Shown: positions 48,218-57,704 of the stretch, piece by piece
Layout: each line of letters begins with the position of its first letter
Numbering within the stretch: position 1 is the first letter of the stretch
Source: Actinomadura pelletieri DSM 43383
GTDB taxonomy: Bacteria; Actinomycetota; Actinomycetes; Streptosporangiales; Streptosporangiaceae
Length of the DNA: 64,000 nucleotides
Reading direction: 5' to 3'
Assembly: GCF_003634705.1 (NCBI RefSeq)
Contig: NZ_RBWU01000003.1
Coordinates: 186,001 to 250,000, forward strand
Translations under genes and position numbers: made by a program
The notes under the pieces: generated by a model
What the model saw: the letters and a program-made list of their open reading frames with translations, nothing else
What the model was told of the DNA's origin: nothing
The model's database searches: none

Positions 48218-49186
48218 TCAGACGGGCGCGTCGATGACCAACCGGTCGCCACGCGCGTCGACGTTCGTGCCGAACGCCGCGCACGCGCGGGTGAAGCGTT
48301 CGGCGATCCACCGGTGGTCGGCGCCTTCGGCCAGGCGGGTGTGGCAGTGGTCGAGGCGCAACGGCACCGCCTCGATCCGGGACGGGCCCGCCCGGTCCAG
48401 CGTGACCAGGAACAGCAGCCCGAGGTCGTTGCGGAGGACCTCGTCCACGGCGTAGTCGTCGATGAAGTCGCCCATGTCGAAGATGACCGGCCAGGCCACG
48501 CCGTGGAAGACGTGCGCCGAACTCCCCGCGACGAGCGTCGCGCCCGCGTCCAGCAGCGTCCGCGCCGCGCGCCGCACATGGCGGAGCGGCTCCCACGTCA
48601 TGTTCGGGCCCCAGTGCGGCAGGACGAGCACGACATCGTTGCCCGCGCGGAGCCGCCGGACCCGCTCCACCAGATCGTCGGGCACTCCCCGCTCCAACTC
48701 GACGAACGCGACACCCGGACGCCCCGGCCCCGCGGCGAAGTCGGACGGGTGATCGGTGACGCCCACCACCGCGACCCGCACTCCCCCGGCCTCCAGGACG
48801 ACGCTCCGCCGCGCCGCCTCCTCGTCCGGTCCGGCGCCGACGCTCCGCACACCCGCCCGGTCCAGATGGTCGAGCGTGTCGTCCAGTGCGTCCGGGCCGT
48901 AGTCGAGCGCGTGGTTGTTGGCAAGCGTCACACAGTCCACGCCAAGGTCGGTGAGCGCCTCCACCGCCACCGGAGGCGCCCGGAAATGGAAGGGTTTGCC
49001 CGGCGCCTCCCACCGGCGGCCCCGGACGGACACGCAGCACTCCAGATTCAACACGGCGAGGTCGGCCTCGGCGAACACGTCGCGCACGCCCCTGGAGAAG
49101 AGCCCGCGCGGGCCGAACGCGGCGATCTCCTCCGCCACGCCGCGTCCGAGCATGGTGTCCCCGGCGAGCGCCATGGTGACGGCCAT
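48218..49186 (-). CDS. CapA family (poly-gamma-glutamate capsule-like) protein
   Basis: A 322-residue metallophosphoesterase-fold protein of the CapA/PgsA type. Motifs: ALAGDTMLGRGV at the start, AVLNLECCVS, LANNHALDYG, VLVLPHWGPNM and AGSSAHVFHG. CapA of Bacillus takes part in poly-gamma-glutamate export, but many actinobacterial homologues lack capB/capC neighbours, as here, and their function is unclear. No signal peptide is visible. ATG 49186 has a GGGGGG tract upstream. Its stop is 9 bp from the convergent SDR stop. Confidence 0.9.
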   Translation of the reverse strand: MAVTMALAGDTMLGRGVAEEIAAFGPRGLFSRGVRDVFAEADLAVLNLECCVSVRGRRWEAPGKPFHFRAPPVAVEALTDLGVDCVTLANNHALDYGPDALDDTLDHLDRAGVRSVGAGPDEEAARRSVVLEAGGVRVAVVGVTDHPSDFAAGPGRPGVAFVELERGVPDDLVERVRRLRAGNDVVLVLPHWGPNMTWEPLRHVRRAARTLLDAGATLVAGSSAHVFHGVAWPVIFDMGDFIDDYAVDEVLRNDLGLLFLVTLDRAGPSRIEAVPLRLDHCHTRLAEGADHRWIAERFTRACAAFGTNVDARGDRLVIDAPV

Positions 49187-49244
49187 CGGTCCCCCCTCGG
49201 ATCGACGGGACTTCCGCCCTCCACCCTACGAACCGCGTGCACCA

Positions 49245-50279
49245 TTAGGAGAGCGGGCGACCCGGCCCCTTCTTGACCTGCTCGACGAACAGCCGGGCCA
49301 GGGCCTGCTGCCCGGCGATGGTCGGGTGGTAGCTGCGCGGCTCCGCCACGAACGCGGGCAGGTTCACCAGCAGACCGTTCATGTAGGCGTCCCTGCTGCC
49401 GACCTCGTGCCCCGCGAACGCGCTGTAGGCGTCGACGAACTCCACACTGCCCTGGCCGCGCCGGGCGGCGATCCGCGCGTCGGCCTCCTCGGCCGACTGG
49501 CGGATCAACCGGCCGAGGTCATACGCCCGCGCGTTCAGCCAACGCTGGTCGGCCACGGTGATGTTGTCGCCGTCCACGCCGTCGACCTCGGAGAACGCCT
49601 TCGGATAACCCATGAGGATCACCCGTGCCCGCGGGGCCCGCGCGGTGATCTGTCCGATCAGATCGGGCAGGGTCCGCCGGAGCACGGCCATCCGTTCGGC
49701 GACGTCCTCGCCCTGCCGGATACAGCTCTTGCTCCACGGCAGTTTGATGACGCAGCCCGCCAGGACCCGGGAGAACCCGACATCGTTGCCGCCGATGCTC
49801 AGGGTGACCAGGCTCGTCTCGGGGCCGATGCGTCCGAGCTGCGCGGGCTCCCCGCCCCGCCCCTTCAGGAAGTCGGGGATGGTGGCACCGGAGCAGGCCC
49901 AGAACGCGCTGCCCCCCGCGAACCGGAACGCCCGCGAGACCTCGTGGTAGTACGCCTTCGACGTGCGGTGACACCGGTCGAGCGGGTTCTTGTCCGCCAC
50001 GCTCGCCTCCGCGCCGAGCCCCGCCGAGTACGAGTCACCGAGCGCCACGTACGCCCCCCGCGTCGCCGCTTCGACCGGCGTGGGCGCCTTCCTGGCCACG
50101 ACCGGATCGGCGCGCACCTCCGGCACAGGCTCGGGACAGCCGCCGCCGAACACCTCGCACCGCGTCGCCGGCAACACCGCGAGCGGCACGACGGCCAGCG
50201 CCAGCAACCCCACGAGCAGGGCGACGCCGAGCCCACGCTCACCGAGGCGGCCTCGAACCCACGTCACCGGGTTATGCAT
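49245..50279 (-). CDS. secreted SGNH/GDSL esterase or lipase
   Basis: A 344-residue exported hydrolase. Residues about 17-37 are hydrophobic (GVALLVGLLALAVVPLAVLP), acting as signal or anchor. The four SGNH blocks are ALGDSYSAG (nucleophile Ser), a Gly in the region before SIGGNDVGF (Asn) and SYHPTIAG (His). It resembles Streptomyces coelicolor and S. scabies type esterases, with several Cys that could form disulphides. It acts on extracellular ester bonds; the natural substrate is unknown. GGAGG precedes the ATG. Confidence 0.92.
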   Translation of the reverse strand: MHNPVTWVRGRLGERGLGVALLVGLLALAVVPLAVLPATRCEVFGGGCPEPVPEVRADPVVARKAPTPVEAATRGAYVALGDSYSAGLGAEASVADKNPLDRCHRTSKAYYHEVSRAFRFAGGSAFWACSGATIPDFLKGRGGEPAQLGRIGPETSLVTLSIGGNDVGFSRVLAGCVIKLPWSKSCIRQGEDVAERMAVLRRTLPDLIGQITARAPRARVILMGYPKAFSEVDGVDGDNITVADQRWLNARAYDLGRLIRQSAEEADARIAARRGQGSVEFVDAYSAFAGHEVGSRDAYMNGLLVNLPAFVAEPRSYHPTIAGQQALARLFVEQVKKGPGRPLS

Positions 50280-50335
50280 CGTCCTCCTTCGCGTCCAAGA
50301 GCGAGACGCCCGAAACGCCGCACCGGTTCCGCCCT

Positions 50336-50848
50336 TTACATTGTAGATCTTTTCCCGTTGTCAGTGGGCGCCCACATCACGACCCGCACCCCCAATTCAT
50401 GCAGCCCGGCCTTGATCTCGGCGTCCCAGTGCGCCCGGATCCCCGGACCCCACCGCTCCGCGGGCAGTTCGGCGAATCCGTGCCGGGCGTACCAGGGCCC
50501 GTTCCACGGGACGTCCCGGAACGTCAGCAGACTCACCCCCGGCGCGCCCGCAGCCCTCGCCTTGACCGCGTCCAACAGCCGGGTGCCGATCCCCCGGCCG
50601 ACCAGGTCGGCGCGCACCGAGATCTGCTCCAGATGCACCGCCCCGTCGACCTCGTCCACCGCCGCGAAGCCCACCGGCGGATCCCCGGCCACCAAGATCT
50701 CTCCACCCTTGTCGACCATGTCGTCCACCACGGCCGGACCGGGCGGGAACACGATTCCGACCGCGGCGAACATCGCGTCGCCGGAGTGCTCGATCGCCGA
50801 CAGCCCCGACAGATCCACCGGACGCGCCATCCGAACCCCGTACTCCAC
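50336..50848 (-). CDS. GNAT family N-acetyltransferase
   Basis: A 170-residue GNAT protein. The acetyl-CoA loop is VRADLVGRGIGTRLLDAVKA and the C-terminal strand-turn is PWYARHGFAELP, typical of the fold. The acceptor is unknown. GTG 50848 (MEYGVRMARPVDL) is preferred because it keeps the first beta strand; ATG 50830 is the alternative. It is divergent from the duplicated 5' cassette and the membrane protein at 51368. Confidence 0.85.
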   Translation of the reverse strand: MEYGVRMARPVDLSGLSAIEHSGDAMFAAVGIVFPPGPAVVDDMVDKGGEILVAGDPPVGFAAVDEVDGAVHLEQISVRADLVGRGIGTRLLDAVKARAAGAPGVSLLTFRDVPWNGPWYARHGFAELPAERWGPGIRAHWDAEIKAGLHELGVRVVMWAPTDNGKRSTM

Positions 50849-51013
50849 CCCATGATCGTAAGTCGTCCGCGGCGGACCGTCCCCACCCGTAAGGCGACTC
50901 AGACGCCCAGGCTCGCGCACCCTTCCGTCCCCACCCCACGGACACACCGTATTCACCCACACAGGGGAGACGGATCCCACGCACGAGGGAGGCCAGACAC
51001 CACCCCCGAGCCC

Positions 51014-51410
51014 TTCACTGGCCTTGACCGACTCAAAACGAAGGGCTTCCGCAGTGAAGAACAACCTCGTGGCGATCGTGCGGCGGGCGCATGGACGAAC
51101 GATCGAAAACGCCCCTCGACGGACACTGATGAAGGCCAACACCACCGACATTCTCCCGGCCCCCTCACGGGCCCGGAACAGCACAGAACGAAGGGTCGGC
51201 GCAGTGACGAACAACCTCGTGGCGATCGTGCGGCGGGCGCATGGACGAACGATCGAAAACGCCCCTCGACGAACACTGATGAAGGCCAACACCACCGACC
51301 CCACCGCCCTGACATCCTCCCGGCCCCCTCACGGGCCCGGAACAGCACAGAACGAAGGGTCGGCGCAGTGACGAACAACCTCGTGGCGATCGTGCGGCGG
51401 GTGCATGGGC
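51014..51410 (+). repeat. tandem copies of a leader plus first codons of the 51368 gene
   Basis: The start region of the membrane-protein gene at 51368 is present three times: GTGs at 51054, 51204 and 51368 each begin a frame reading V-(K/T)-NNLVAIVRR(A/V)HGRT. The leader before the GTG, including the GGCCCCCTCACGGGCC hairpin and ACAGAACGAAGGGT, is also copied before 51204 and 51368 and, more diverged, before 51054. Copies 1 and 2 share a longer 3' part up to about codon 34. Spacings are 150 and 164 bp. Confidence 0.85.
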
Positions 51411-51943
51411 GGACGGTTGAGGACGCGCCTCGGTGGGCGGTGATCGCGGCCTATGCCGCGAGCCTCATCGTGCTGCCGTCCTGTCTCTGGCGGATCGCGC
51501 TCGGGTTCGGCGCTCCGATCGGTCCGTTCACGGGTGACACCGGTGACATGAGCGGGGACCTGCCCGGTTGGGTGCCGGTGTGGGCCTACACGCTTCTGTT
51601 GAGCATCGTCAGCGAGGCGTTGGCCTTCCTGGCGGTCGGGCTGGTAAGCCAGTGGGGCGAAGTGTTCCCCCGGTGGGTCCCGCTGCTGCGTGGACGCCGG
51701 GTGCCGACGCCGACGGCCGTGATTCCCGCGGGTTTGGGCGCCGCCGTACTGACGGTTGGGTCCCTTGCGTCGGTGCCCGGGTTCGACGAGTTCTCCGCGC
51801 CGGACGGTGGCACGGTCCATCTCGAAGGATGGAGGCTCGGTCTGTTCGTCGTGTCCTACGGCCCGCTGGTGCTCTGGGGGCCGCTGCTGGCCGTCGCGAC
51901 CGTCGCTTACTACCTCCGGCGGACGCGGACGCCGCTCTCGTGA
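51368..51943 (+). CDS. multipass membrane protein, unknown
   Basis: A 191-residue membrane protein from GTG 51368 with about four hydrophobic segments (WAVIAAYAASLIVLPSCLWR, VWAYTLLLSIVSEALAFLAV, AVIPAGLGAAVLTVGSLA, LFVVSYGPLVLWGPLLAVAT). Between the first two is a short outward Gly/Asp-rich loop, and RGRRVPTPTA precedes the third. No catalytic motif is seen. Its leader and first 25-34 codons are tandemly duplicated upstream, so expression or start-site use may be unusual. I cannot assign a function; similar proteins are common in actinomycetes. Confidence 0.75.
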   Translation: MTNNLVAIVRRVHGRTVEDAPRWAVIAAYAASLIVLPSCLWRIALGFGAPIGPFTGDTGDMSGDLPGWVPVWAYTLLLSIVSEALAFLAVGLVSQWGEVFPRWVPLLRGRRVPTPTAVIPAGLGAAVLTVGSLASVPGFDEFSAPDGGTVHLEGWRLGLFVVSYGPLVLWGPLLAVATVAYYLRRTRTPLS

Positions 51944-52089
51944 AGCTCCGGCCAATCGGCCGGAGGCCGAGGAGTGAGCCTCCGGCCTGGCGGCGCAGGC
52001 CAACGATGGCCGACTACTCGACGTGCTGTCTCGCGTCGACGGCACGAAGGGCGGGGCCAAGCCGCCTGATCAACGTAGCGCCCCGGAGG

Positions 52090-52127
52090 TGCCTGGTCGG
52101 GCGCCGTTTCGACGGCCCGACCAGGCA
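52090..52127. terminator. long UUCG-capped hairpin
   Basis: TGCCTGGTCGG at 52090-52100 pairs with CCGACCAGGCA at 52117-52127; after a two-base bulge GCCGT pairs with ACGGC around a TTCG tetraloop at 52108-52111. It lies about 150 bp past the membrane-protein gene and just past the VOC remnant on the other strand, so it could end either transcript. Confidence 0.7.
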
Positions 52128-52136
52128 TTGTCCCGG

Positions 52137-52199
52137 TTACAGGTACGGGCGGGTGATCAGCTCGATCGCGTGACCGGCGGGGTTTTTGAAGTACCCCCC
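52137..52199 (-). pseudogene. C-terminal remnant of a VOC/glyoxalase-fold protein
   Basis: On the minus strand, the frame ending at TAA 52137-52139 reads GYFKNPAGHAIELITRPYL, which matches the last strand of VOC (glyoxalase/bleomycin-resistance) proteins, including the conserved E in the metal-binding ELI. Nothing upstream continues the fold: a run of seven G lies just before it and no start fits. It is probably the tail of a decayed gene. Confidence 0.4.
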
Positions 52200-52299
52200 C
52201 GGGCATGGACGCGGCCTGGTCCGCTTTCGAGGCGGCCCGTGTGCGTGCCTTGCTGGGCGCTTTCCCCGATTCGGTCAGGTCAGCGGTCTTGGCCGGTGG

Positions 52300-54426
52300 T
52301 CATTTGACGCCGGCCTCCTTCATTTCGCGGAGTTCGCGTTTGAGTTCCTTGACCTCGTCGCGAAGGCGGGCGGCGAGTTCGAACTGGAGGTCGGCGGCGG
52401 CCTGGTGCATCTGGGCGGTCATCTGCTCGATCAGGGCCTCCAGCTCCTCGCGGGGGCGTTCGCCGACGAGGTCGGCGGCGTGGCGGCCGACCTCGCCGCC
52501 GCGCGCCGAGCGGGAGGCCAGGCCGGGGACGGGGGCCTTGCCGCGGCTCTGCTGGCGTCCGGCGCCGCCGATGAGGGTCTCGGTGTCGGCGTCCTCACGG
52601 GCGAGGGAGTCGAGGATGTCGGCGATGCGCTTGCGGAGCGCCCGCGGCTCGATGCCGTGCTCGGCGTTGTAGGCCTGCTGCTTGGCGCGGCGGCGGTTGG
52701 TCTCCTCGATCGCGCGTTCCATGGACGGCGTGACCGTGTCGGCGTACATGTGGACCTGGCCGGACACGTTGCGGGCCGCGCGGCCGATCGTCTGGATCAG
52801 CGAGGTCTCGGAGCGCAGGAAGCCCTCCTTGTCGGCGTCCAGGATCGCGACCAGGGACACCTCGGGCAGGTCGAGGCCCTCGCGGAGCAGGTTGATGCCG
52901 ACCAGGACGTCGAACTCGCCGGCGCGCAGCTCGCGGAGCAGCTCGATGCGGCGCAGCGTGTCGACCTCGCTGTGCAGGTAGCGGACCTGGATGCCGAGTT
53001 CGAGGAGGTAGTCGGTGAGGTCCTCGGCCATCTTCTTGGTCAGGGTGGTGACCAGGACGCGCTCGTCCCGGTCGGCGCGTTCGCGGATCTCGTGGATGAG
53101 GTCGTCGATCTGGCCCTTGGTCGGCTTCACGACGATCTCGGGGTCGATGAGGCCGGTGGGGCGGATGACCTGCTCGACGACGTCGCCCTTGACGCGGTTC
53201 ATCTCGTAGGAGCCGGGCGTCGCGGACAGGTAGACGGTCTGGCCGATGCGGTCGAGGAACTCCTCCCACTTGAGGGGACGGTTGTCCATCGCGGACGGCA
53301 GCCGGAACCCGTGCTCGACGAGCATCCGTTTGCGGGACGCGTCGCCCTCGTACATCGCCCCGATCTGCGGGACGGTCTGGTGGGACTCGTCGATGACGAG
53401 GAGGAAGTCCTCCGGGAAGTAGTCGAGGAGGGTGTTGGGGGCGCTGCCGGGGCCTCGGCCGTCGATGTGCCGGGAGTAGTTCTCGATCCCGGAGCAGGTG
53501 CCGACCTGCCGCATCATCTCGATGTCGTAGGTGGTGCGCATCCGCAGGCGCTGCGCCTCCAGCATCTTGCCCTGCCGTTCCATCACGGCGAGGGTGTCGG
53601 CCAGTTCGGCCTCGATGTCGGCGATGGCCCGCTCCATGCGCTCGGGCCCGGCGACGTAGTGGGAGGCGGGGAAGACGTACAGCTCCTCGTCCTCGGTGAT
53701 CAGTTCGCCGGTCAACGGATGCAGCGTGGCGAGCTTCTCGATCTCGTCGCCGAACATCTCGATGCGGACGGCGAGTTCCTCGTACTGCGGGATGATCTCG
53801 ATGGTGTCGCCGCGGACGCGGAACGTGCCGCGGGTGAACGCCAGGTCGTTGCGGGTGTACTGCATGCCGACGAGCTGCCGGAGCAGATCGTCGCGTTCGA
53901 TCTCCTGCCCGACGGTGAGGCGGACCATGCGGTCGACGTACTCCTGCGGGGTGCCGAGGCCGTAGATGCAGGACACGGACGCGACGACCACGGTGTCGCG
54001 GCGGGTGAGCAGCGAGTTGGTCGCCGAGTGCCGCAGCCGGTCGACCTCGTCGTTGATCGAGGAGTCCTTCTCGATGTAGGTGTCGGTCTGCGGGATGTAC
54101 GCCTCGGGTTGGTAGTAGTCGTAGTACGAGACGAAGTACTCGACGGCGTTGTGCGGCATCATCTCGCGGAGTTCGTTGGCGAACTGGGCGGCGAGCGTCT
54201 TGTTCGGCTGCATGACCAGGACGGGCCGCTGCACCTTCTCCACCAGCCACGCGATCGTGGCGGTCTTTCCGGTGCCGGTGGCGCCGAGCAGCACCGAGTC
54301 CTTCTCGCCCGCCTCGACCCGGGCGGCGAGTTCGGCGATCGCCTGCGGCTGGTCGCCCGACGGCGTCATCTCGGTGACGACCTCGAACGGCGCCACGCGC
54401 CGCCGCAGATCAGTGATCGGCCGCAT
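52300..54426 (-). CDS. uvrB: excinuclease ABC subunit B
   Basis: A 708-residue UvrB. Walker [15 protein letters not shown], the beta-hairpin region [23 protein letters not shown]-like [29 protein letters not shown] and QTIGRAARN are all present. The C-terminal UVR motif lies at [20 protein letters not shown], where UvrC/UvrA contact occurs. It verifies DNA damage in nucleotide excision repair. ATG 54426 has GGGAGGGG 6 bp upstream, better than ATG 54444. Confidence 0.97.
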   Translation of the reverse strand: MRPITDLRRRVAPFEVVTEMTPSGDQPQAIAELAARVEAGEKDSVLLGATGTGKTATIAWLVEKVQRPVLVMQPNKTLAAQFANELREMMPHNAVEYFVSYYDYYQPEAYIPQTDTYIEKDSSINDEVDRLRHSATNSLLTRRDTVVVASVSCIYGLGTPQEYVDRMVRLTVGQEIERDDLLRQLVGMQYTRNDLAFTRGTFRVRGDTIEIIPQYEELAVRIEMFGDEIEKLATLHPLTGELITEDEELYVFPASHYVAGPERMERAIADIEAELADTLAVMERQGKMLEAQRLRMRTTYDIEMMRQVGTCSGIENYSRHIDGRGPGSAPNTLLDYFPEDFLLVIDESHQTVPQIGAMYEGDASRKRMLVEHGFRLPSAMDNRPLKWEEFLDRIGQTVYLSATPGSYEMNRVKGDVVEQVIRPTGLIDPEIVVKPTKGQIDDLIHEIRERADRDERVLVTTLTKKMAEDLTDYLLELGIQVRYLHSEVDTLRRIELLRELRAGEFDVLVGINLLREGLDLPEVSLVAILDADKEGFLRSETSLIQTIGRAARNVSGQVHMYADTVTPSMERAIEETNRRRAKQQAYNAEHGIEPRALRKRIADILDSLAREDADTETLIGGAGRQQSRGKAPVPGLASRSARGGEVGRHAADLVGERPREELEALIEQMTAQMHQAAADLQFELAARLRDEVKELKRELREMKEAGVK

Positions 54427-54519
54427 TCGTCGCCCCTCCCTCATGATCGGTTTCGTTCGGTGGTCCCCCGCTGCGTCCCAACACTACGCACACCCTCCGA
54501 CATTCCGTATCGACGCAGG

Positions 54520-55671
54520 TCAGGACGCGGGAAGCGGGATCCTCGCACGGACGGCGTAGCCGCCCCCGTCGGGGCCGGCCTCGAAACTGCCGCCGAGGGC
54601 GGTGACGCGTTCGCGGAGACCGACCAGGCCGTTCCCGCCGCTCGGCAGCCGGTGGTCGGGTCCGGCGACGGGCCGATCGTTGGCGATCTCCACCTCGATG
54701 GCCTCGGGGAGCAGGTCGAGGCCCACCCGGGTGTCGGCGGAGCCCGCGTGCTTGTGGACGTTGGTGAGCGCCTCCTGGACGAGGCGGTAGACCGTCCGTC
54801 CGACGGCGATGGGCATGGGACGTTCGTCCCCGCGGATCGACAGGTCGACGCGCAGGCCCGCCGCGCCGGACTGCCCGACGAGTTCGCGGACGTGCGCGAG
54901 GGTCACGGCCTCCTGGGGCAGCGCCTCCTCGCCCTGACGCAGGACGCCGATGACGTGGCGGAGCTCCTCCAGCGCCTGCCGCCCCATGTCACCGATGACG
55001 GAGGCCGTCTCGGCGGCCCGGGACGGGTCGCGGACGGCGATCGCCTTGAGCGCCCCGGCGTGCACGACCATGACGCTGATCCTGTTGGCGACCACGTCGT
55101 GCATCTCCCGGGCGATGCGGGTGCGCTCCTCTCCCCGCGCGCGTTCGGCGAGGAGGTGCTGTTCCCGTTCGAGACGCGCCGCCCGTTCCTGGAGGGACGC
55201 CAAGAGCTGTTTCCGCGCTCCCATGTACAGGCCGAGCAGGACCGGGACGGCGATGAGCGCGATGCCGGAGATCGCCTGCACGGCGAACGGCTCCGTCCCC
55301 GCCGTCGGCGCGGGGAAGGCGAGCAGGACGACGTAGCAGGCGACCGCGAGCACCAGAACGGTTCGACGGGACGAGGTGTACGCGGCGAGCGAGTACAGGA
55401 CGACGAGGGGGGCGAACGCGCCGCCACCGGTGATAGTGCCGACGACCAGGACGAACACCGTGAGGTGGACGGGGTAGACGCGCCTCACGACCAGGGACAG
55501 ACCGATGAGGACGCTGCTCGCCGCGGTGACGGGCGGCGGAAGCCAGAACTCCTGTTTCGCGAACCACAGGAAGGTGCCGTCGCCCACGGCGAGTGCCAGC
55601 GCGATCAGGACGTCGAACGCCCGTGAGCGCGGCGAAGGCCACGCCGTCGACCACCAGCCCCGCACACGCAT
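54520..55671 (-). CDS. NarL-type sensor histidine kinase
   Basis: A 383-residue membrane histidine kinase. About five hydrophobic segments occupy residues 18-150, followed by a short coiled coil (ERAARLEREQHLLAERARGE) and a HisKA_3 dimerisation domain with the phosphoacceptor in REMHDVVANRIS. The HATPase domain has QEALTNVHKHAG (N-box) and GNGLVGLRERV (G-box). It should phosphorylate a LuxR-type response regulator, but none lies within the flanking genes, so the partner is elsewhere or orphan. The stimulus is unknown. Confidence 0.92.
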   Translation of the reverse strand: MRVRGWWSTAWPSPRSRAFDVLIALALAVGDGTFLWFAKQEFWLPPPVTAASSVLIGLSLVVRRVYPVHLTVFVLVVGTITGGGAFAPLVVLYSLAAYTSSRRTVLVLAVACYVVLLAFPAPTAGTEPFAVQAISGIALIAVPVLLGLYMGARKQLLASLQERAARLEREQHLLAERARGEERTRIAREMHDVVANRISVMVVHAGALKAIAVRDPSRAAETASVIGDMGRQALEELRHVIGVLRQGEEALPQEAVTLAHVRELVGQSGAAGLRVDLSIRGDERPMPIAVGRTVYRLVQEALTNVHKHAGSADTRVGLDLLPEAIEVEIANDRPVAGPDHRLPSGGNGLVGLRERVTALGGSFEAGPDGGGYAVRARIPLPAS

Positions 55672-55855
55672 GCGTCGAGCCTATAGCGACCGTTGGGCGG
55701 CCAAGGACGTCCAGGTGGGGAGGGTGACGGCCGCCGTCGGGGCGGTTCGCGCGGCGAGACACGCGATTTCGTCCCGTCCGCGGGACTATCCCGCGCTCCG
55801 GCGGCTGTGGTTACGATGACGACGCCGCCGGACGAGGACGGGACGACTACAGAAC

Positions 55856-56875
55856 ATGGGCCGCTTCGCCAACTGGCTCGGGAAGAACGCCGACGCCGTG
55901 ATCGCGCTCGTGCTGGCCATCGTGGTCGCGGTGATCGGTCTCGGGGTGCAGCTGGAGAACGAGGCAGAGATCACCAACAGCGCGATCCTCGCCGTGATCG
56001 GTCTGCTGGCGACATCGGTGCTCCGCGACCGCGGGCGCCGCGCCCCCGTCGAGGCGGAGGTGCGCGACACGCTGCGGGCGTCGTCGTCCACCCTGGACGA
56101 TCTGAGCGGCAGGCTCACGCACATCGAGGGGTTCGAGAACGTCCTGTCCGACACCAAGCGGGCCCTGGACGAGAGCACGGTCGTCCGCGTCATCAACGGC
56201 GTGCAGGTCGCACAGGTCCTCGAAGAGGCCCGCCGCGACACCGACCGGTGGTTCTTCAAGGGCGGGACCGGCACCTACATCAGGGCGCGGACGCTTCCCG
56301 AGTGCGTGGCGACGGCCCGGCGGGAGCGCCGGACGCTGCTGTTCCGCCTGGAGATCCTCGACCCCACCGACGTGGAGGTGTGCGAGGCGTACGCGCGGCA
56401 CCGCCGTTCGGTGTCGGACGGCCCGGACGCGACGGGCGAGCCGTGGACGCTGGAACGCACCCGCAAGGAGGCGTACGCCACGATCCTGGCGGCGTGCTGG
56501 CACAAACAGCGGTTCGCGATGCTCGACATCGACATCGGCCTGGCACGGACGATGACGACGCTGCGCTACGACCTGGCGGCGTCGCGGGTCGTGGTCACGC
56601 GGGACGACCCGCGCGGTGAGGCGCTGGTCGTCGACAGCACCAAGTTCTATTACAGCTGGGTGAGCGCGGAGCTGCAGACCAGCCTGGACCAGGCGCGCCG
56701 CGTCCCCATCGAGCAGGCGAGGCTGGCGCCGCTGGACGACGAGCCCACGGTCGAGGAGGTCCGCAAGCTCTTCGAGGTGATCGGGATCGATCTCGCCCGC
56801 CACTACACCGACCGCGACGTCATCGAGATCATCCGCAAGGCGCTGCGGGCCAAGGACCCCTACGAGAGACCGTGA
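55856..56875 (+). CDS. two-TM protein with uncharacterised C-terminal domain
   Basis: A 339-residue protein. Residues about 12-55 hold two hydrophobic helices (AVIALVLAIVVAVIGLGVQL, then SAILAVIGLLATSVL) joined by a short acidic loop, giving a 2TM anchor with the rest cytoplasmic. A helical linker (VRDTLRASSSTLDDLSGRL) leads to a domain with RWFFKGGTGTYIRARTLPEC, LLFRLEILDPTDVEVCEAYA, FAMLDIDIGLARTMTTLRYD and VVDSTKFYYSWVSAELQT. I do not recognise this domain. It begins a probable operon with the cupin and inositol-monophosphatase genes. The 2TM-plus-domain layout resembles effector or sensor proteins of conflict systems, which is only an analogy. Confidence 0.75.
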   Translation: MGRFANWLGKNADAVIALVLAIVVAVIGLGVQLENEAEITNSAILAVIGLLATSVLRDRGRRAPVEAEVRDTLRASSSTLDDLSGRLTHIEGFENVLSDTKRALDESTVVRVINGVQVAQVLEEARRDTDRWFFKGGTGTYIRARTLPECVATARRERRTLLFRLEILDPTDVEVCEAYARHRRSVSDGPDATGEPWTLERTRKEAYATILAACWHKQRFAMLDIDIGLARTMTTLRYDLAASRVVVTRDDPRGEALVVDSTKFYYSWVSAELQTSLDQARRVPIEQARLAPLDDEPTVEEVRKLFEVIGIDLARHYTDRDVIEIIRKALRAKDPYERP

Positions 56876-56921
56876 ACCACCAGAGCCCCTGATCCACGAG
56901 AGACCGTGAACGGGTGACCGG

Positions 56922-57704
56922 GTGAGGTACGAGGAGATCCGCCGGGAGATCGACGCGGGAACGGCGGCGCGGACGCTGCCGGAATGGGCCGGGCGTGTCC
57001 TGGACGACGTCGCGGCGGGCCGTTCCGCCGTCCCGGCCGTGCGTCACCCCTTGGGGTTCGTGTGCCTTCCGGTGGAGCGCGACGGAGATCTCGGCGTGTG
57101 CCTGCACATCTGGACGCCCGAGGTGAGTCCGGCGCCGTCCACGACGTCGCCGGTGCACTGCCACAGCTGGGACCTGCTCAGCTTCGTCCTGTACGGGACG
57201 GTCCGGAACGTACGCATGGACGTCCGGGCAGGGGCGGCTCCCGGAGAGGCGACACGGCAGATCTTCGAGGTCGTCAGCCGGGGCGACGTGGACGAGCTGC
57301 GGGCCACCGGACGCCTCGTCCGCCACTCCCCCGGCCGCTCCAGCACGCATCGCACCGGTGACTCGTACACGCTCCCGGCGGGCGTGTTCCACACCACGCT
57401 GATCGAGGGCGGCCTGGAGGCGGCGACGGTCGCGCTCGGGCGCGAGACGCCCGGTGGCGGCGACCTGTCGCTCGGCCCGCTCGACGCGCCCACGCACCGG
57501 GTGCGCCGCTCGCGCTCCGACCCGGCCGACACCGTGCGCGCGCTGCGGCGCTCCGCCCGGCGCATCGCGGCCGCGCATCCCGAGTCCGCGCATCCCGCGT
57601 CCGCGCATCCCGCGTCCGCGCGCGCGTGCGCGGCGGCGCCGTTCGGGGCCCGCTGTGGCTCGCCGGCGGGCCGGCCACCGGATCCGACTGGAGAGGCCCC
57701 ATGA
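56922..57704 (+). CDS. cupin-like metal-binding protein
   Basis: A 260-residue protein from GTG 56922. Residues about 40-175 look like a cupin barrel: SPVHCHSWDLLSFVLYGTV gives the first motif with two His, and TGDSYTLPAGVFHTTLIEGG the second with His. Iron-dependent oxygenation or simple ligand binding are both possible. The C-terminal 60 residues are Ala/Arg/Pro-rich, low complexity, with three SAHPA repeats from a 15-bp tandem at 57573-57617. Its TGA overlaps the ATG of the phosphatase gene (ATGA), so the two are coupled. No precise family recognised. Confidence 0.7.
   Translation: MRYEEIRREIDAGTAARTLPEWAGRVLDDVAAGRSAVPAVRHPLGFVCLPVERDGDLGVCLHIWTPEVSPAPSTTSPVHCHSWDLLSFVLYGTVRNVRMDVRAGAAPGEATRQIFEVVSRGDVDELRATGRLVRHSPGRSSTHRTGDSYTLPAGVFHTTLIEGGLEAATVALGRETPGGGDLSLGPLDAPTHRVRRSRSDPADTVRALRRSARRIAAAHPESAHPASAHPASARACAAAPFGARCGSPAGRPPDPTGEAP
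57573..57617 (+). repeat. three 15-bp in-frame repeats
   Basis: GCGCATCCCGAGTCC followed by two copies of GCGCATCCCGCGTCC, encoding the pentapeptide unit AHP(E/A)S near the C-terminus of the cupin-like protein. Confidence 0.85.

Noticed and set aside
51024..51371. 115-codon protein in the duplicated cassette
   Set aside because: It consists of two copies of the neighbouring gene's first codons joined by leader sequence, so it is more likely a by-product of the repeat.
52186..55626. 1,146-codon plus-strand frame opposite uvrB and the histidine kinase
   Set aside because: It spans two real genes on the other strand and has shadow-like composition.
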